A program made the position numbers and the translations under genes. The notes under the pieces were generated by a model. It ran no database searches and was not told the origin of the DNA. It saw only the letters and a program-made list of their open reading frames with translations. From the NCBI RefSeq assembly GCF_900290195.1, contig NZ_OLMF01000004.1, positions 299,501 through 363,500 on the forward strand: a DNA stretch of 64,000 nucleotides, read 5' to 3'. Shown piece after piece: positions 38,035 to 45,816 of this stretch. Source of the stretch: Anaerococcus marasmi (GTDB lineage: Bacteria > Bacillota > Clostridia > Tissierellales > Peptoniphilaceae). Position 1 is the stretch's first letter; every line of letters begins with the position of its first letter.

Positions 38035-38649
38035 ATGTCAATATCAGATTATATCGAACAAAAAGCACAAGCTAAAAAAAGAGAAGTAAAATACGAAATT
38101 TGGAAAGCAAAAAATCATGACAGCAGAATGAGAGCTCAAGGAGCAATCCTTGGTACTTTAGTTGGAGCTGCAGCAGGTTTATTGCTTGCCCCAAAATCTG
38201 GAAAAGAAACTAGAGAAGATATCGTAGATGCCTTCAATGATACAGTTGATACTGTAAAGGATGGGGCAATCAATGCTGTTGATAGCGCAAAAGACGGCTA
38301 CGAAAATCTTAGATACAGAGCATATACTGATTTAAAACCAATCAAGGATGGTTTCGAATATGGTACAGAAATTGTAAAAGAGACTGGTAGCCAAATTAAA
38401 GATGCCTCAAAAGACGCTGCAGAAAATATCAAAGATGGCGCAAGTGATGTAAAAGATATCGTAAAAGAAGGTACTAAAGAGACTAAAGAGGTAGCTGAAG
38501 AAACAGGCAAAGAAGTTAAAAAAGACGTAAAAGATGCCGCTGATGATTCAAAGAAAGCTGCCAGAGAAGTAAAAAAAGAAGCTAAAGATACTACTAAGGA
38601 AGTAAAAAAAGAAGACGAAAAAGCCAAAAGAGAGATTAAGAAAAACTAA
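38035..38649 (+). CDS. YtxH-domain protein with long charged helical tail
   Basis: Residues 34-57 (GAILGTLVGAAAGLLLAPKSGKETR) are the YtxH/gas-vesicle-like glycine-alanine membrane segment followed by the APKSGxETR motif. Residues 60-204 are K/D/E/A repeats (11-residue-like DxAKDAAENIKDGASD pattern) like LEA or apolipoprotein-type amphipathic helices. Bacillus YtxH/YtxG are general stress proteins; a membrane-linked stress role is likely. AAAGGAGA at 38023-38030 gives the start. The structured RNA lies just upstream and a DUF948-like protein just downstream, as in ytxG-ytxH loci. Confidence 0.8.
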   Translation: MSISDYIEQKAQAKKREVKYEIWKAKNHDSRMRAQGAILGTLVGAAAGLLLAPKSGKETREDIVDAFNDTVDTVKDGAINAVDSAKDGYENLRYRAYTDLKPIKDGFEYGTEIVKETGSQIKDASKDAAENIKDGASDVKDIVKEGTKETKEVAEETGKEVKKDVKDAADDSKKAAREVKKEAKDTTKEVKKEDEKAKREIKKN

Positions 38650-38659
38650 GGAGATTTAG

Positions 38660-39103
38660 ATGCTAACAATAAATGTAAATCTTCTTGGAAATATTATCCT
38701 AACAATCTTAGGCATTATTGCCCTAGTGTTTTTAGTGCTTCTTCTAAAGAATTTGAATGCACTAGTGACAAAGGTCCAAGGAGTACTTGATAAGAATTCA
38801 GACAATCTTGATCAAGTAATAGACAAATTACCTAATATAGCTGATCAAGCAAATACGCTTGTATCAAATGTTAACACAATCGTAGCTGATCCTAATCTTA
38901 AAATGGCAATAGCCAAAGCTAATGATACCATGACAAATGTAAATAGCATTACTGACGATATAAGAGATACAGTAAATTATGTTGGAGTTACTGCTGTTGA
39001 TAGTGTCGATACATTAGGTGCTGGGGTTGCTTCTATAACTGATTATTCAACATTAATTATGGATGTAATTGATATAGCAAGAAATGTAATATCAGGTAGA
39101 TAA
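38660..39103 (+). CDS. DUF948/YtxG-like membrane protein
   Basis: An N-terminal transmembrane helix (about residues 8-28) is followed by heptad-like helices (LNALVTKVQGVLDKNSDNLDQVIDKLP and similar) with a second, weakly hydrophobic C-terminus, as in DUF948 proteins such as YtxG. Length 147. It is 10 nt after the YtxH gene with AAGGAG at 38648-38653. The pair is commonly co-expressed in Firmicutes; the function is unknown but stress- and envelope-linked. Confidence 0.7.
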   Translation: MLTINVNLLGNIILTILGIIALVFLVLLLKNLNALVTKVQGVLDKNSDNLDQVIDKLPNIADQANTLVSNVNTIVADPNLKMAIAKANDTMTNVNSITDDIRDTVNYVGVTAVDSVDTLGAGVASITDYSTLIMDVIDIARNVISGR

Positions 39104-39107
39104 AATT

Positions 39108-39140
39108 AAGGTCATCAAGCGATGGCCTTTCTTATTTCTT
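39108..39140 (+). terminator. Terminator of the YtxH operon
   Basis: AAGGTCATC pairs with GATGGCCTT (one G-T pair) around an AAGC loop. The T-tract after it is interrupted (TCTTATTTCTT). Confidence 0.65.
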
Positions 39141-39155
39141 ATTTAAGGAGGAGAT

Positions 39156-40166
39156 ATGGGTCAACCAACAATTAAAGATGTAGCGAAGCTTGCTGGAGTG
39201 TCAATTTCAACCGTATCTAGGGTAATGAATAATTCTAAGCCAGTTAGTCCTGAAGCAAGGAAAAAAGTATTGGATGCTATAAACAAACTAGACTTCAAGC
39301 CAAATGAGCTAGCAAGATCTCTTGTAATGCGTAAATCCAACCTAGTTGGTGTAATTGTCGAGGATATAGGCATAGAATACATGGCTCAACTTATAAGAGG
39401 AATTGAAGAGATCGGTAGGGTATATAAATACGATATCCTATTATCAAGCTCTTATGGTGATGAGGAAGCTCTAGAAAATTCAATTGATTTTCTTGCAACA
39501 AAACAAGTAGAAGGTTTAGTTATAATAACCGAGAATATTTCACCAGAAGTTCTTGTTAAACTAAGAGATAGAAGGATTCCTTTTGTACTTTTAGATAAGT
39601 ATCACACATACAAAAACGTTAAGTCAGTAAAAGTAGATTATGCTGCAGAAGAAAAAAGGCTTATCGAAAGTTTGCTTGAAAAGGGTCATGAAAATATTTT
39701 ATATATTAATCATGAAGAGAATAATATACTTAACGATAATATGCTAAAAGGTTACAGAAAAGCCCTATCTGATTTTGGAAAGAAAGCTTTTGTTATTAAT
39801 ACGAAAGGAACAAGTTCTGATGATGGATACAATGTAGGTGGAGAAGTCCTAAAGCTTGTCAAAGAAGAGAAAATAACAGCAATATCCTGTGTAAATGACG
39901 AAGTAGCAATTGGTTTTATGAATTACTGTGTGGATAATGGTATAGACGTACCTGAGGACATATCGGTTACAGGATTTGGTAACTCAAATATAGCAAGCAT
40001 TTACAGACCTAAAGTAAGTACTGTATCCATTCCATATTATGATATAGGGGCGATTTCTATTCGTGCCTTAATTAAAAGGATAAAGGAAGAGGAAGATATT
40101 CTCGAAGATGACTGGATTATAGACGGTCAAGTTATAGAAAGAGAATCAACAAAGTCAATAAATTAA
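39156..40166 (+). CDS. ccpA: LacI-family regulator, probable CcpA
   Basis: An N-terminal LacI helix-turn-helix (TIKDVAKLAGVSISTVSRVMNN) with the hinge helix ELARSLVM, then a periplasmic-binding-like core. At 336 residues, GVIVEDIGIEYMAQLIRGIEEIG and ISCVNDEVAIGFMNYCVDNGIDVPEDISVTGFGNS match CcpA-type regulators. Location right before ptsH/ptsI supports catabolite control: CcpA binds HPr phosphorylated at Ser46. A specific sugar repressor is the alternative. AAGGAGGAGA at 39145-39154 is a very strong ribosome site. Confidence 0.75.
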   Translation: MGQPTIKDVAKLAGVSISTVSRVMNNSKPVSPEARKKVLDAINKLDFKPNELARSLVMRKSNLVGVIVEDIGIEYMAQLIRGIEEIGRVYKYDILLSSSYGDEEALENSIDFLATKQVEGLVIITENISPEVLVKLRDRRIPFVLLDKYHTYKNVKSVKVDYAAEEKRLIESLLEKGHENILYINHEENNILNDNMLKGYRKALSDFGKKAFVINTKGTSSDDGYNVGGEVLKLVKEEKITAISCVNDEVAIGFMNYCVDNGIDVPEDISVTGFGNSNIASIYRPKVSTVSIPYYDIGAISIRALIKRIKEEEDILEDDWIIDGQVIERESTKSIN

Positions 40167-40183
40167 CTATAAGTATTATCTTA

Positions 40184-40211
40184 TTGTTAATTTATAAAAA
40201 AATAGTAAAAT
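40184..40211 (+). promoter_or_regulatory. Promoter of ptsH-ptsI
   Basis: TTGTTA (40184-40189), 16-bp spacer, TAAAAT (40206-40211), with AGGAGG at 40231-40236 ahead of ptsH. I see no clear cre site. Confidence 0.5.
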
Positions 40212-40245
40212 AGAATTGTAATAATAAAATAGGAGGCAATCAATT

Positions 40246-40506
40246 ATGGCAGAAAGAAAAGTTGTAGTAGCTAATGAAACTGGATTACACGCTAGACCAG
40301 CAGCATCATTAGTACAATTTGTTAAAAACTACCCAGGTGAAGTTAAGATAATCAAAGAAGGCAAAGAAGCAAATGCTAAATCAATCTTCAACGTTATGAG
40401 CCTTGGAATTGCTAAAGGAACAGAAATTACTTTAGTAGTAGAAGGTGAAGATGAAGAAAAATTTGCAGATGAATTAGTTGAATTTATCAATAACTTATCT
40501 GAATAA
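40246..40506 (+). CDS. ptsH: Phosphocarrier protein HPr
   Basis: An 86-residue HPr. NETGLHARPAASLVQF carries His15, phosphorylated by EI; AKSIFNVMSLGIAKG carries Ser46, the HPr kinase site that makes the CcpA co-repressor form. Both phosphorylation sites are intact, so it can serve sugar transport and catabolite control. A perfect 11-bp hairpin lies between it and ptsI, so HPr is probably made in excess over EI. Confidence 0.97.
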   Translation: MAERKVVVANETGLHARPAASLVQFVKNYPGEVKIIKEGKEANAKSIFNVMSLGIAKGTEITLVVEGEDEEKFADELVEFINNLSE

Positions 40507-40518
40507 TACGATTGTTAT

Positions 40519-40547
40519 GAAGGATACTGTTACAGTATCCTTCTTTT
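40519..40547 (+). terminator. Hairpin (partial terminator) between ptsH and ptsI
   Basis: GAAGGATACTG (40519-40529) and CAGTATCCTTC (40533-40543) form a perfect 11-bp stem with TTA loop, followed by TTTT. The short T-tract and the following ptsI ribosome site suggest partial termination that sets the HPr:EI ratio. Confidence 0.75.
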
Positions 40548-40566
40548 AAAATAAGGAGTAATGATT

Positions 40567-42270
40567 ATGACCGAAAAATATGAAGGTTTAATTGCCAGCA
40601 ATGGCGTTGCTATTGGCAATTTGTATTTATTTACTAGAGATAAAGTTGTAATTAGCGATAACAAAATCGGGGAAAATGATACAAAAGAAGAATTTGCCAA
40701 AGTAAAAAAAGCGATAGATGATTATAGAAAGGATCTAGCGAAGCTAGAAGGAGCAAGCGAAGCTCAAGCAAATATTGCAAAGGCACATACTGAACTTCTC
40801 TCTGACCCATATTTTACAGATACAATAGAATCAAAAATAACAAATGAGTTAAAAAATAGCGAGATGGCTTTAGATGAGACTATCAAAGAAATGGTTGAAA
40901 TCATGAGTCAAATAGATGATGACTATTTGAGAGAACGTGCAAGCGACTACCAAGATATAGGCTTCCAAGTAATGTATAAGCTAAAAGGCATCACACCTAA
41001 GACTTTATCAAATCTTGATAAGGGAAGCATAGTTATATCTAAAGAGCTTACCCCATCAGATACTTCAAATATGGATAAGGAAGCTGTAGTAGGATTTGCT
41101 ACAGATCTTGGCGGAAAGACAAGCCACACTTCTATCATAGCCCAAACACTAGATATTCCAGCACTTGTAGGAATGGGAGATATTTCTAAAAATGTCAAAG
41201 GTGGAGAAAAAGCAATACTAGATGGAAATGAAGGGGTATTGATAGTAAATCCATCTGAAGAAGAAATATCAAAATACGAGCTTTTAATCAAAGAACAAAA
41301 AGAAAAGAAAGAAAGATTAAAAGAAATTAAAGATAAACAAGCAATCAGTACAGATGGCAAAAAGATAGAAGTTTCTGCTAATATTGGTAATATTGAAGAT
41401 CTTAAACTTGCTATTGAGAATGGTTGTGATGGTGTTGGTTTATTTAGAACAGAGTTTTTATATATGCAAAATACTGACTTCCCATCAGAAGAAAGTCAAT
41501 TTGAAGTATACAAAGAAGCTACTCAAATGCTTGGAGATAAACCTCTAATTATAAGAACACTTGATATAGGTGGAGATAAGGGACTAGATTATTTTGACTT
41601 CCCAAAAGAGGACAACCCATTCTTAGGATACAGAGCTATAAGACTTTGTCTAGATAAGAAAGAAATATTTAAAGATCAACTAAGAGCTCTAGTCAGAGCA
41701 TCTGCTTTTGGAAATCTTAAGATAATGATTCCTTTTGTAGTTAATATTGATGAGCTGAAAGAAGCGAGAAATTTAATCGAAGAAATCAAAAAAGACCTTG
41801 ATGAAAAAGGCATTGACTACAACAAAGATCTTGACGTTGGAATAATGGTTGAGACATCTTCATCAATTATTATGGCTGATAAATTTATAAAGTATGCTGA
41901 TTTCTTCTCTATAGGAACAAACGATTTAACACAATACACCTTAGCAGTTGATAGAGGAAATGAGCACATAGCAGATTACTACTCAAACTTTAATCCTGCT
42001 GTCCTAAGAGCGATAAAACATGTAATAGATGTATCACACGAAGCTGGTAAATGGACGGGTATGTGTGGAGCCTTTGCATCAGATACCCAAGCAACAAAAT
42101 TACTACTTGGTCTAGGGCTAGATGAATTTTCAGGTTCATCAGCTAAAATTGCCGAAATTAAGGATACAATCTTAACATCTAGCCAAGAGGAAGAAGCAAA
42201 ATTTGCTGAAAAAGTACTTGACTGTGAGCTAACTGAGGAAGTTGAGAATTTAGTTAAAGAGCATAATTAA
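40567..42270 (+). CDS. ptsI: Phosphoenolpyruvate-protein phosphotransferase (PTS enzyme I)
   Basis: Transfers phosphate from PEP to HPr. The phospho-histidine motif GGKTSHTSIIAQ (His at about residue 187), the PEP-binding VGLFRTEFLYM, IRTLDIGGDKGL, FSIGTNDLTQYTLAVDR and the catalytic cysteine in GMCGAFASD are complete in 568 residues. AAGGAG (40553-40558) is 8 nt before ATG 40567; an ATG at 40561 is too close to it. Followed after 3 nt by the APH-like gene. Confidence 0.96.
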   Translation: MTEKYEGLIASNGVAIGNLYLFTRDKVVISDNKIGENDTKEEFAKVKKAIDDYRKDLAKLEGASEAQANIAKAHTELLSDPYFTDTIESKITNELKNSEMALDETIKEMVEIMSQIDDDYLRERASDYQDIGFQVMYKLKGITPKTLSNLDKGSIVISKELTPSDTSNMDKEAVVGFATDLGGKTSHTSIIAQTLDIPALVGMGDISKNVKGGEKAILDGNEGVLIVNPSEEEISKYELLIKEQKEKKERLKEIKDKQAISTDGKKIEVSANIGNIEDLKLAIENGCDGVGLFRTEFLYMQNTDFPSEESQFEVYKEATQMLGDKPLIIRTLDIGGDKGLDYFDFPKEDNPFLGYRAIRLCLDKKEIFKDQLRALVRASAFGNLKIMIPFVVNIDELKEARNLIEEIKKDLDEKGIDYNKDLDVGIMVETSSSIIMADKFIKYADFFSIGTNDLTQYTLAVDRGNEHIADYYSNFNPAVLRAIKHVIDVSHEAGKWTGMCGAFASDTQATKLLLGLGLDEFSGSSAKIAEIKDTILTSSQEEEAKFAEKVLDCELTEEVENLVKEHN

Positions 42271-42273
42271 AAA

Positions 42274-43170
42274 ATGATAAAGAACTATGATTTTTTAAAA
42301 CATACACAATTATTTTCTGATGTAAATAATATAGTTTCTATTGATAAGATATCAGAAAATAAACTAAAAATAACAAGCAGGCTTGGAAAAGAATATGTCT
42401 TTGCCTATTATGACATCAAAGATCATGAAGCGATTGAAAGCGAACAATTTATCCAAGGGCGTCTAGAAGATATAGGGCTGGTTCCTCTTCGTATATATGA
42501 GGAGGGAATAATGCCTGATATAAACAAGGCCTACAAAATTTTTGAATATAGACAGGAGATTTCCCTAGGAGAGTTTCTCAGAGATAATAGTAATAGCGAG
42601 TGTAGGAATATTGGTATAGCTTTTGGAAAGGTCTTAAAAGATTTTCACCAAGTAAAACCTACTGAAGCTGTCGACTGGGAGAAGAAATTCCTCACCAAAT
42701 CAAATTACCTATTTTATATACATGGTTTATCAGAAGATATTGGGGAAAATGACTATATACTAATAGATTATATTGAAGATAACAAACATTTAACTAAAAA
42801 TACTCCTATTAATCTCATGCATGGTAAAATCAATGAAAAGAATATTAGAATATATGACAATAATAAGCTTGATTTAAGAGGCATAAAGGATATATCCTAT
42901 GGAGATGGTGTCTTTGACTTTGTTGATATTAACAAGCTTGCCTTATATTCTGAGGAGTTTGCCAGAGGTGTTTTGGAAGGGTATTTTGAAGGAAATAAGC
43001 CATCTAGGAAGTTTTTTAGGCTCCTAAGCTTGTATCAAGCATATAATATTTTATATAATAAAGTTGATAGTAATAGCAAAAAAGACCATAGTTTGGATGA
43101 AGAAGAGATCAAACAAATTCTAGAAATGTATGATTATTTTAATGAATTACTTCCTGAATGGGCTAGATAA
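42274..43170 (+). CDS. APH-fold (aminoglycoside phosphotransferase-like) protein, probable pseudokinase
   Basis: Residues 1-100 look like an N-lobe and 110-290 like the helical C-lobe of APH/choline-kinase proteins: FGKVLKDFHQVKP matches the LxxLHxxP signature, and NLMHGKINEKNIRIYD matches the catalytic loop HGDxxxxN. The catalytic aspartate is Lys185 here (H183-G-K185). The metal-binding DFxD part reads GIKDISYGDGVFDFVDIN, with glycine where the metal aspartate is expected. A catalytically dead kinase is likely. It begins 3 nt after ptsI, so it is co-expressed with the PTS. No ribosome site beyond GAG-rich coding is visible. Confidence 0.6.
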   Translation: MIKNYDFLKHTQLFSDVNNIVSIDKISENKLKITSRLGKEYVFAYYDIKDHEAIESEQFIQGRLEDIGLVPLRIYEEGIMPDINKAYKIFEYRQEISLGEFLRDNSNSECRNIGIAFGKVLKDFHQVKPTEAVDWEKKFLTKSNYLFYIHGLSEDIGENDYILIDYIEDNKHLTKNTPINLMHGKINEKNIRIYDNNKLDLRGIKDISYGDGVFDFVDINKLALYSEEFARGVLEGYFEGNKPSRKFFRLLSLYQAYNILYNKVDSNSKKDHSLDEEEIKQILEMYDYFNELLPEWAR

Positions 43171-43172
43171 AT

Positions 43173-43308
43173 AAGGAATGAGTCAACTTACGAATGATTG
43201 GTTGTTTAAGTATACTTATAATCAGTAATTTAATGTTTAGATTAAGAAACTTTACTGGCTAATTTATACTTAGACTAATAATTTTATATTTCGTAAGTTC
43301 TCTTCCTT
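43173..43308. repeat. 136-bp A/T-rich foldback element
   Basis: Inverted arms AACTTACGAA (43185-43194) and TTCGTAAGTT (43290-43299) pair perfectly over 10 bp. Outer AAGGAA/TTCCTT (43173-43178/43303-43308) and inner TAAGTATA/TATACTTA (43207-43214/43265-43272) and CAGTAA/TTACTG (43223-43228/43252-43257) extend the fold to a long imperfect hairpin with a 23-nt tip. It fills the gap between the ptsI operon and yitT and is unlike the element at 15774. A MITE or bidirectional terminator is possible. Confidence 0.55.
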
Positions 43309-43394
43309 TTTCATTGCTTTATTTTATAAATATTCTGATTGAATATATATCGATTTTGTGATAACATTTTATTATATAAAATCGGAGGAATAAT

Positions 43395-44237
43395 ATGAAG
43401 AAATATTTGTGGATACTTCTAGGAACTTTTCTGCTTTCAGCGGGCTTATATTTTTTCTTGATTCAACATGATATTGCTGCAGGAGGAATATCGGGTTTTT
43501 CAATAGTTTTGTCGACTTTTTTCCCCAGATTCAGTATTGGAACAATTAATCTTGTACTAAATGTATTGGTATTGGTCTTAGGTATATTGGTATTGGGCTA
43601 TGATTTTGCGAAAAAGTCCTTGTTTGCATCATTTGCCTTATCAGGCTTTATTATTTTGTTTGAAAGAGTGTTTCCAAATGTAATTTTAAGTCACGATAAA
43701 ATAATAAATATTATTTTTGGGGCAATTGTTATGAGTTTAGGCCTATCTATAGTATTTTATCATGATGCTTCAACAGGAGGTACTGATTTAATAGCTGCAA
43801 TCGTCAAAAAACTCACTAATATGCCCATACATATATGCATGTTTATAGCTGATTTCGTCGTAGTAAGCTTATCTATCAAGGTTTTTGGTATAGAACTTGC
43901 TATGTATGCAGTTTTGACAATCCTAATCCAATCGCTTGGAATCGACTATTTTATCCAAGGCTTTGGTAGGAAAATAGCTATATTAATCATATCTGATAAA
44001 TATGAGGATATAAACAAGTTAATATTAGATAAACATAAAAAGGGAGTTACTTTGCTTAAAGCTCAGGGTGGATATTCCTTAGAGAATAAAAATGTAATAA
44101 TGACAGTAACATCTGTGAGAAAGTTTCCAATGCTTAGAGAAGATATAATTTCTATAGATGATAGAGCTTTTATTTTTACCTATCAGGTATCTGAGGTTCT
44201 CGGTGAAGGATTTACTTTTGATCAGTTGAATAATTAA
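43395..44237 (+). CDS. YitT-family membrane protein
   Basis: Five hydrophobic segments cover residues 3-205; GGISGFSIVLSTFF, GTDLIAAIVKKLT and the C-terminal soluble DUF2179 domain (ISDKYEDINKLILDKHKKGVTLLKAQGGYS) are the YitT/YpjC hallmarks at 280 residues. Function is unknown; members are multi-spanning and may move small solutes. CGGAGGAA at 43383-43390 gives the start. The CvfB-like gene follows closely. Confidence 0.88.
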   Translation: MKKYLWILLGTFLLSAGLYFFLIQHDIAAGGISGFSIVLSTFFPRFSIGTINLVLNVLVLVLGILVLGYDFAKKSLFASFALSGFIILFERVFPNVILSHDKIINIIFGAIVMSLGLSIVFYHDASTGGTDLIAAIVKKLTNMPIHICMFIADFVVVSLSIKVFGIELAMYAVLTILIQSLGIDYFIQGFGRKIAILIISDKYEDINKLILDKHKKGVTLLKAQGGYSLENKNVIMTVTSVRKFPMLREDIISIDDRAFIFTYQVSEVLGEGFTFDQLNN

Positions 44238-44250
44238 TTAGGAGAATATT

Positions 44251-45072
44251 ATCAAAGAATTTACTATAAAAAGATTTAGCAAAAATAAGGCATATCTTAA
44301 AACAAGACTAGGAGATGCTGTAATAGATAAAAAATATTTGAAGGATAAGAGGGTTAACGATAGAGTTTGCGCAGTTATATACCATGATAGAAATCAAGTA
44401 TTGAGAGCATCAACAGATTTTCCTTATGAAATAGGATCTATTCACTCTCTTAAAGCGGTGGATATTGATAAAAAGGGTGTTTATTTTGAAATTGATAATA
44501 ATCAAAATATCTTTTTGCCTTTTACTGAGAGAACATACAAAATTCTAATGGATATGACATATCCTGTAGCTTTCAAAGAGGATAGAAACGCCTATGTTTA
44601 TCTTACTTCCAAAATAAGAGACTTACTTAGCAATGATCATTCATACAAGGAAAATGATGAAGTAAGTGGTAGAATTTATTCCATAAACAAATCTATAGGT
44701 GCTTTTATTGCAATTGATGATAAATATGACTCATTGCTTAGAATAGTTGAGCTTAGGGGTGTTCACATAGAAGGCGAGCTAATCGAAGCAAGGGTTAAAG
44801 AAGTGAAAAATGACGGGAAACTGGAGCTTTCCTTAAGGCAGAGAGCTTACTTACAGATGGATGATGATAGTGACAAAATATTAGATTATCTCTATGATAA
44901 TGAAGGTATTGCGTACTTATCAGATAAGTCTTCGCCAGATAAGATATATAGGGTCTTTAATATGAGCAAATCTGCCTTTAAAAGAGCGATTGGTAGACTT
45001 TATAAGAATAATGATATAATAATATATAAAGATAGAATAGAACTAAAGGAGAATAAATATGACAGAAGATAA
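44251..45072 (+). CDS. CvfB/YitL-like S1 RNA-binding protein with a probable AUC (or AUU) start
   Basis: The frame carries S1-like OB folds and a C-terminal winged helix (YLSDKSSPDKIYRVFNMSKSAFKRAIGRLYKNNDIII), the CvfB/YitL layout. No ATG or GTG opens the frame. The first usual codon, TTG 44338, has no ribosome site and cuts the first S1 strand. The frame stays open upstream to TTAGGAG at 44238-44244 (GGAG 44241-44244), with ATT 44248 and ATC 44251 right after it; starting there adds IKEFTIKRFSKNKAYLKTRL, which fits the family's N-terminal fold. Rare AUU/AUC starts are known in infC and allow autocontrol. Overlaps the parvulin gene by 14 nt. Confidence 0.7.
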   Translation: MKEFTIKRFSKNKAYLKTRLGDAVIDKKYLKDKRVNDRVCAVIYHDRNQVLRASTDFPYEIGSIHSLKAVDIDKKGVYFEIDNNQNIFLPFTERTYKILMDMTYPVAFKEDRNAYVYLTSKIRDLLSNDHSYKENDEVSGRIYSINKSIGAFIAIDDKYDSLLRIVELRGVHIEGELIEARVKEVKNDGKLELSLRQRAYLQMDDDSDKILDYLYDNEGIAYLSDKSSPDKIYRVFNMSKSAFKRAIGRLYKNNDIIIYKDRIELKENKYDRR

Positions 45073-45808
45073 TAATAAATTATTAGCAGAAGTCAATGGC
45101 AAAAAAATATATACAAGCGATGTATATCAATTGATGAATAGCATTGAAGATAGAGAAAGATTTAATAGTGAAGAAGGAATAAAAATCCTGGCTGATGAGA
45201 TGGTAAATCAAGAAATTTTACTAAAAGACGCCTATGATGAGGGACTCGACTCTGATGAAGAGTTTGTTAAAGAACTAGATCTAGTTAAAACTAATATGCT
45301 AAAGAACTATGCTATGCATAAAATATTTGAAGAAGTAAGTATAGATGATGATGAGATTAAAAATTATTATGAAGAGAATAAGGAAACTATAAACCCCCAA
45401 GTTTTATATGAAGCATCTCATATATTAGTAAAAGAAAGAGAAACAGCAGAGAAAGTTAAAAAACAAATAGAAGAAGGATTGGCATTTGAAGATGCAGCTA
45501 AAAAATATTCTATAGATCCTTCAAAGGAAAATGGCGGATCCCTAGGCAAATTTCCAAAAGGTGTAATGGTTAAAGAATTCCAAGAAGGTCTTGATTCTAT
45601 TGAAATAGGAGAAATTTCATCTCCAGTGAAGTCTCAATTTGGATATCATATTATAAAGCTAACAAATAAAGATAATGTTGAACCTCCAATTTTCGAAGAG
45701 ATAAAAAGTCAAGTTGGTCAAAGACTTATGATGGCCAAAAGACAAAAAGCATACTTGGATAAGTTAGCAAAAATTAAAAAGGATGTAGAAGTTAAGAAGT
45801 ATTACTAG
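45059..45808 (+). CDS. Parvulin-type peptidyl-prolyl isomerase without signal peptide
   Basis: The N-terminal SurA/PrsA-like segment (LLAEVNGKKIYTSDVYQLMNSI) is followed by a rotamase domain: YEASHILVKERETAEKVKKQIEEG, DPSKENGGSLGKFPKG and GEISSPVKSQFGYHIIKL. At 249 residues it resembles PrsA or SurA, but it has no lipobox or signal peptide; it starts directly at MTEDNNKLLAEVNGK after AAGGAG (45046-45051). It is probably a cytosolic trigger-like foldase. The gene sits between an RNA-binding protein and the PepD-like gene. Confidence 0.85.
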   Translation: MTEDNNKLLAEVNGKKIYTSDVYQLMNSIEDRERFNSEEGIKILADEMVNQEILLKDAYDEGLDSDEEFVKELDLVKTNMLKNYAMHKIFEEVSIDDDEIKNYYEENKETINPQVLYEASHILVKERETAEKVKKQIEEGLAFEDAAKKYSIDPSKENGGSLGKFPKGVMVKEFQEGLDSIEIGEISSPVKSQFGYHIIKLTNKDNVEPPIFEEIKSQVGQRLMMAKRQKAYLDKLAKIKKDVEVKKYY

Positions 45809-45816
45809 GAATAATT

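Noticed and set aside
38298-38627. A 109-codon open frame on the - strand, rich in S, F and L
   Set aside because: It is the complement of the K/D/E/A repeat tail of the YtxH protein; the codon bias of that tail keeps the opposite strand open. No ribosome site.
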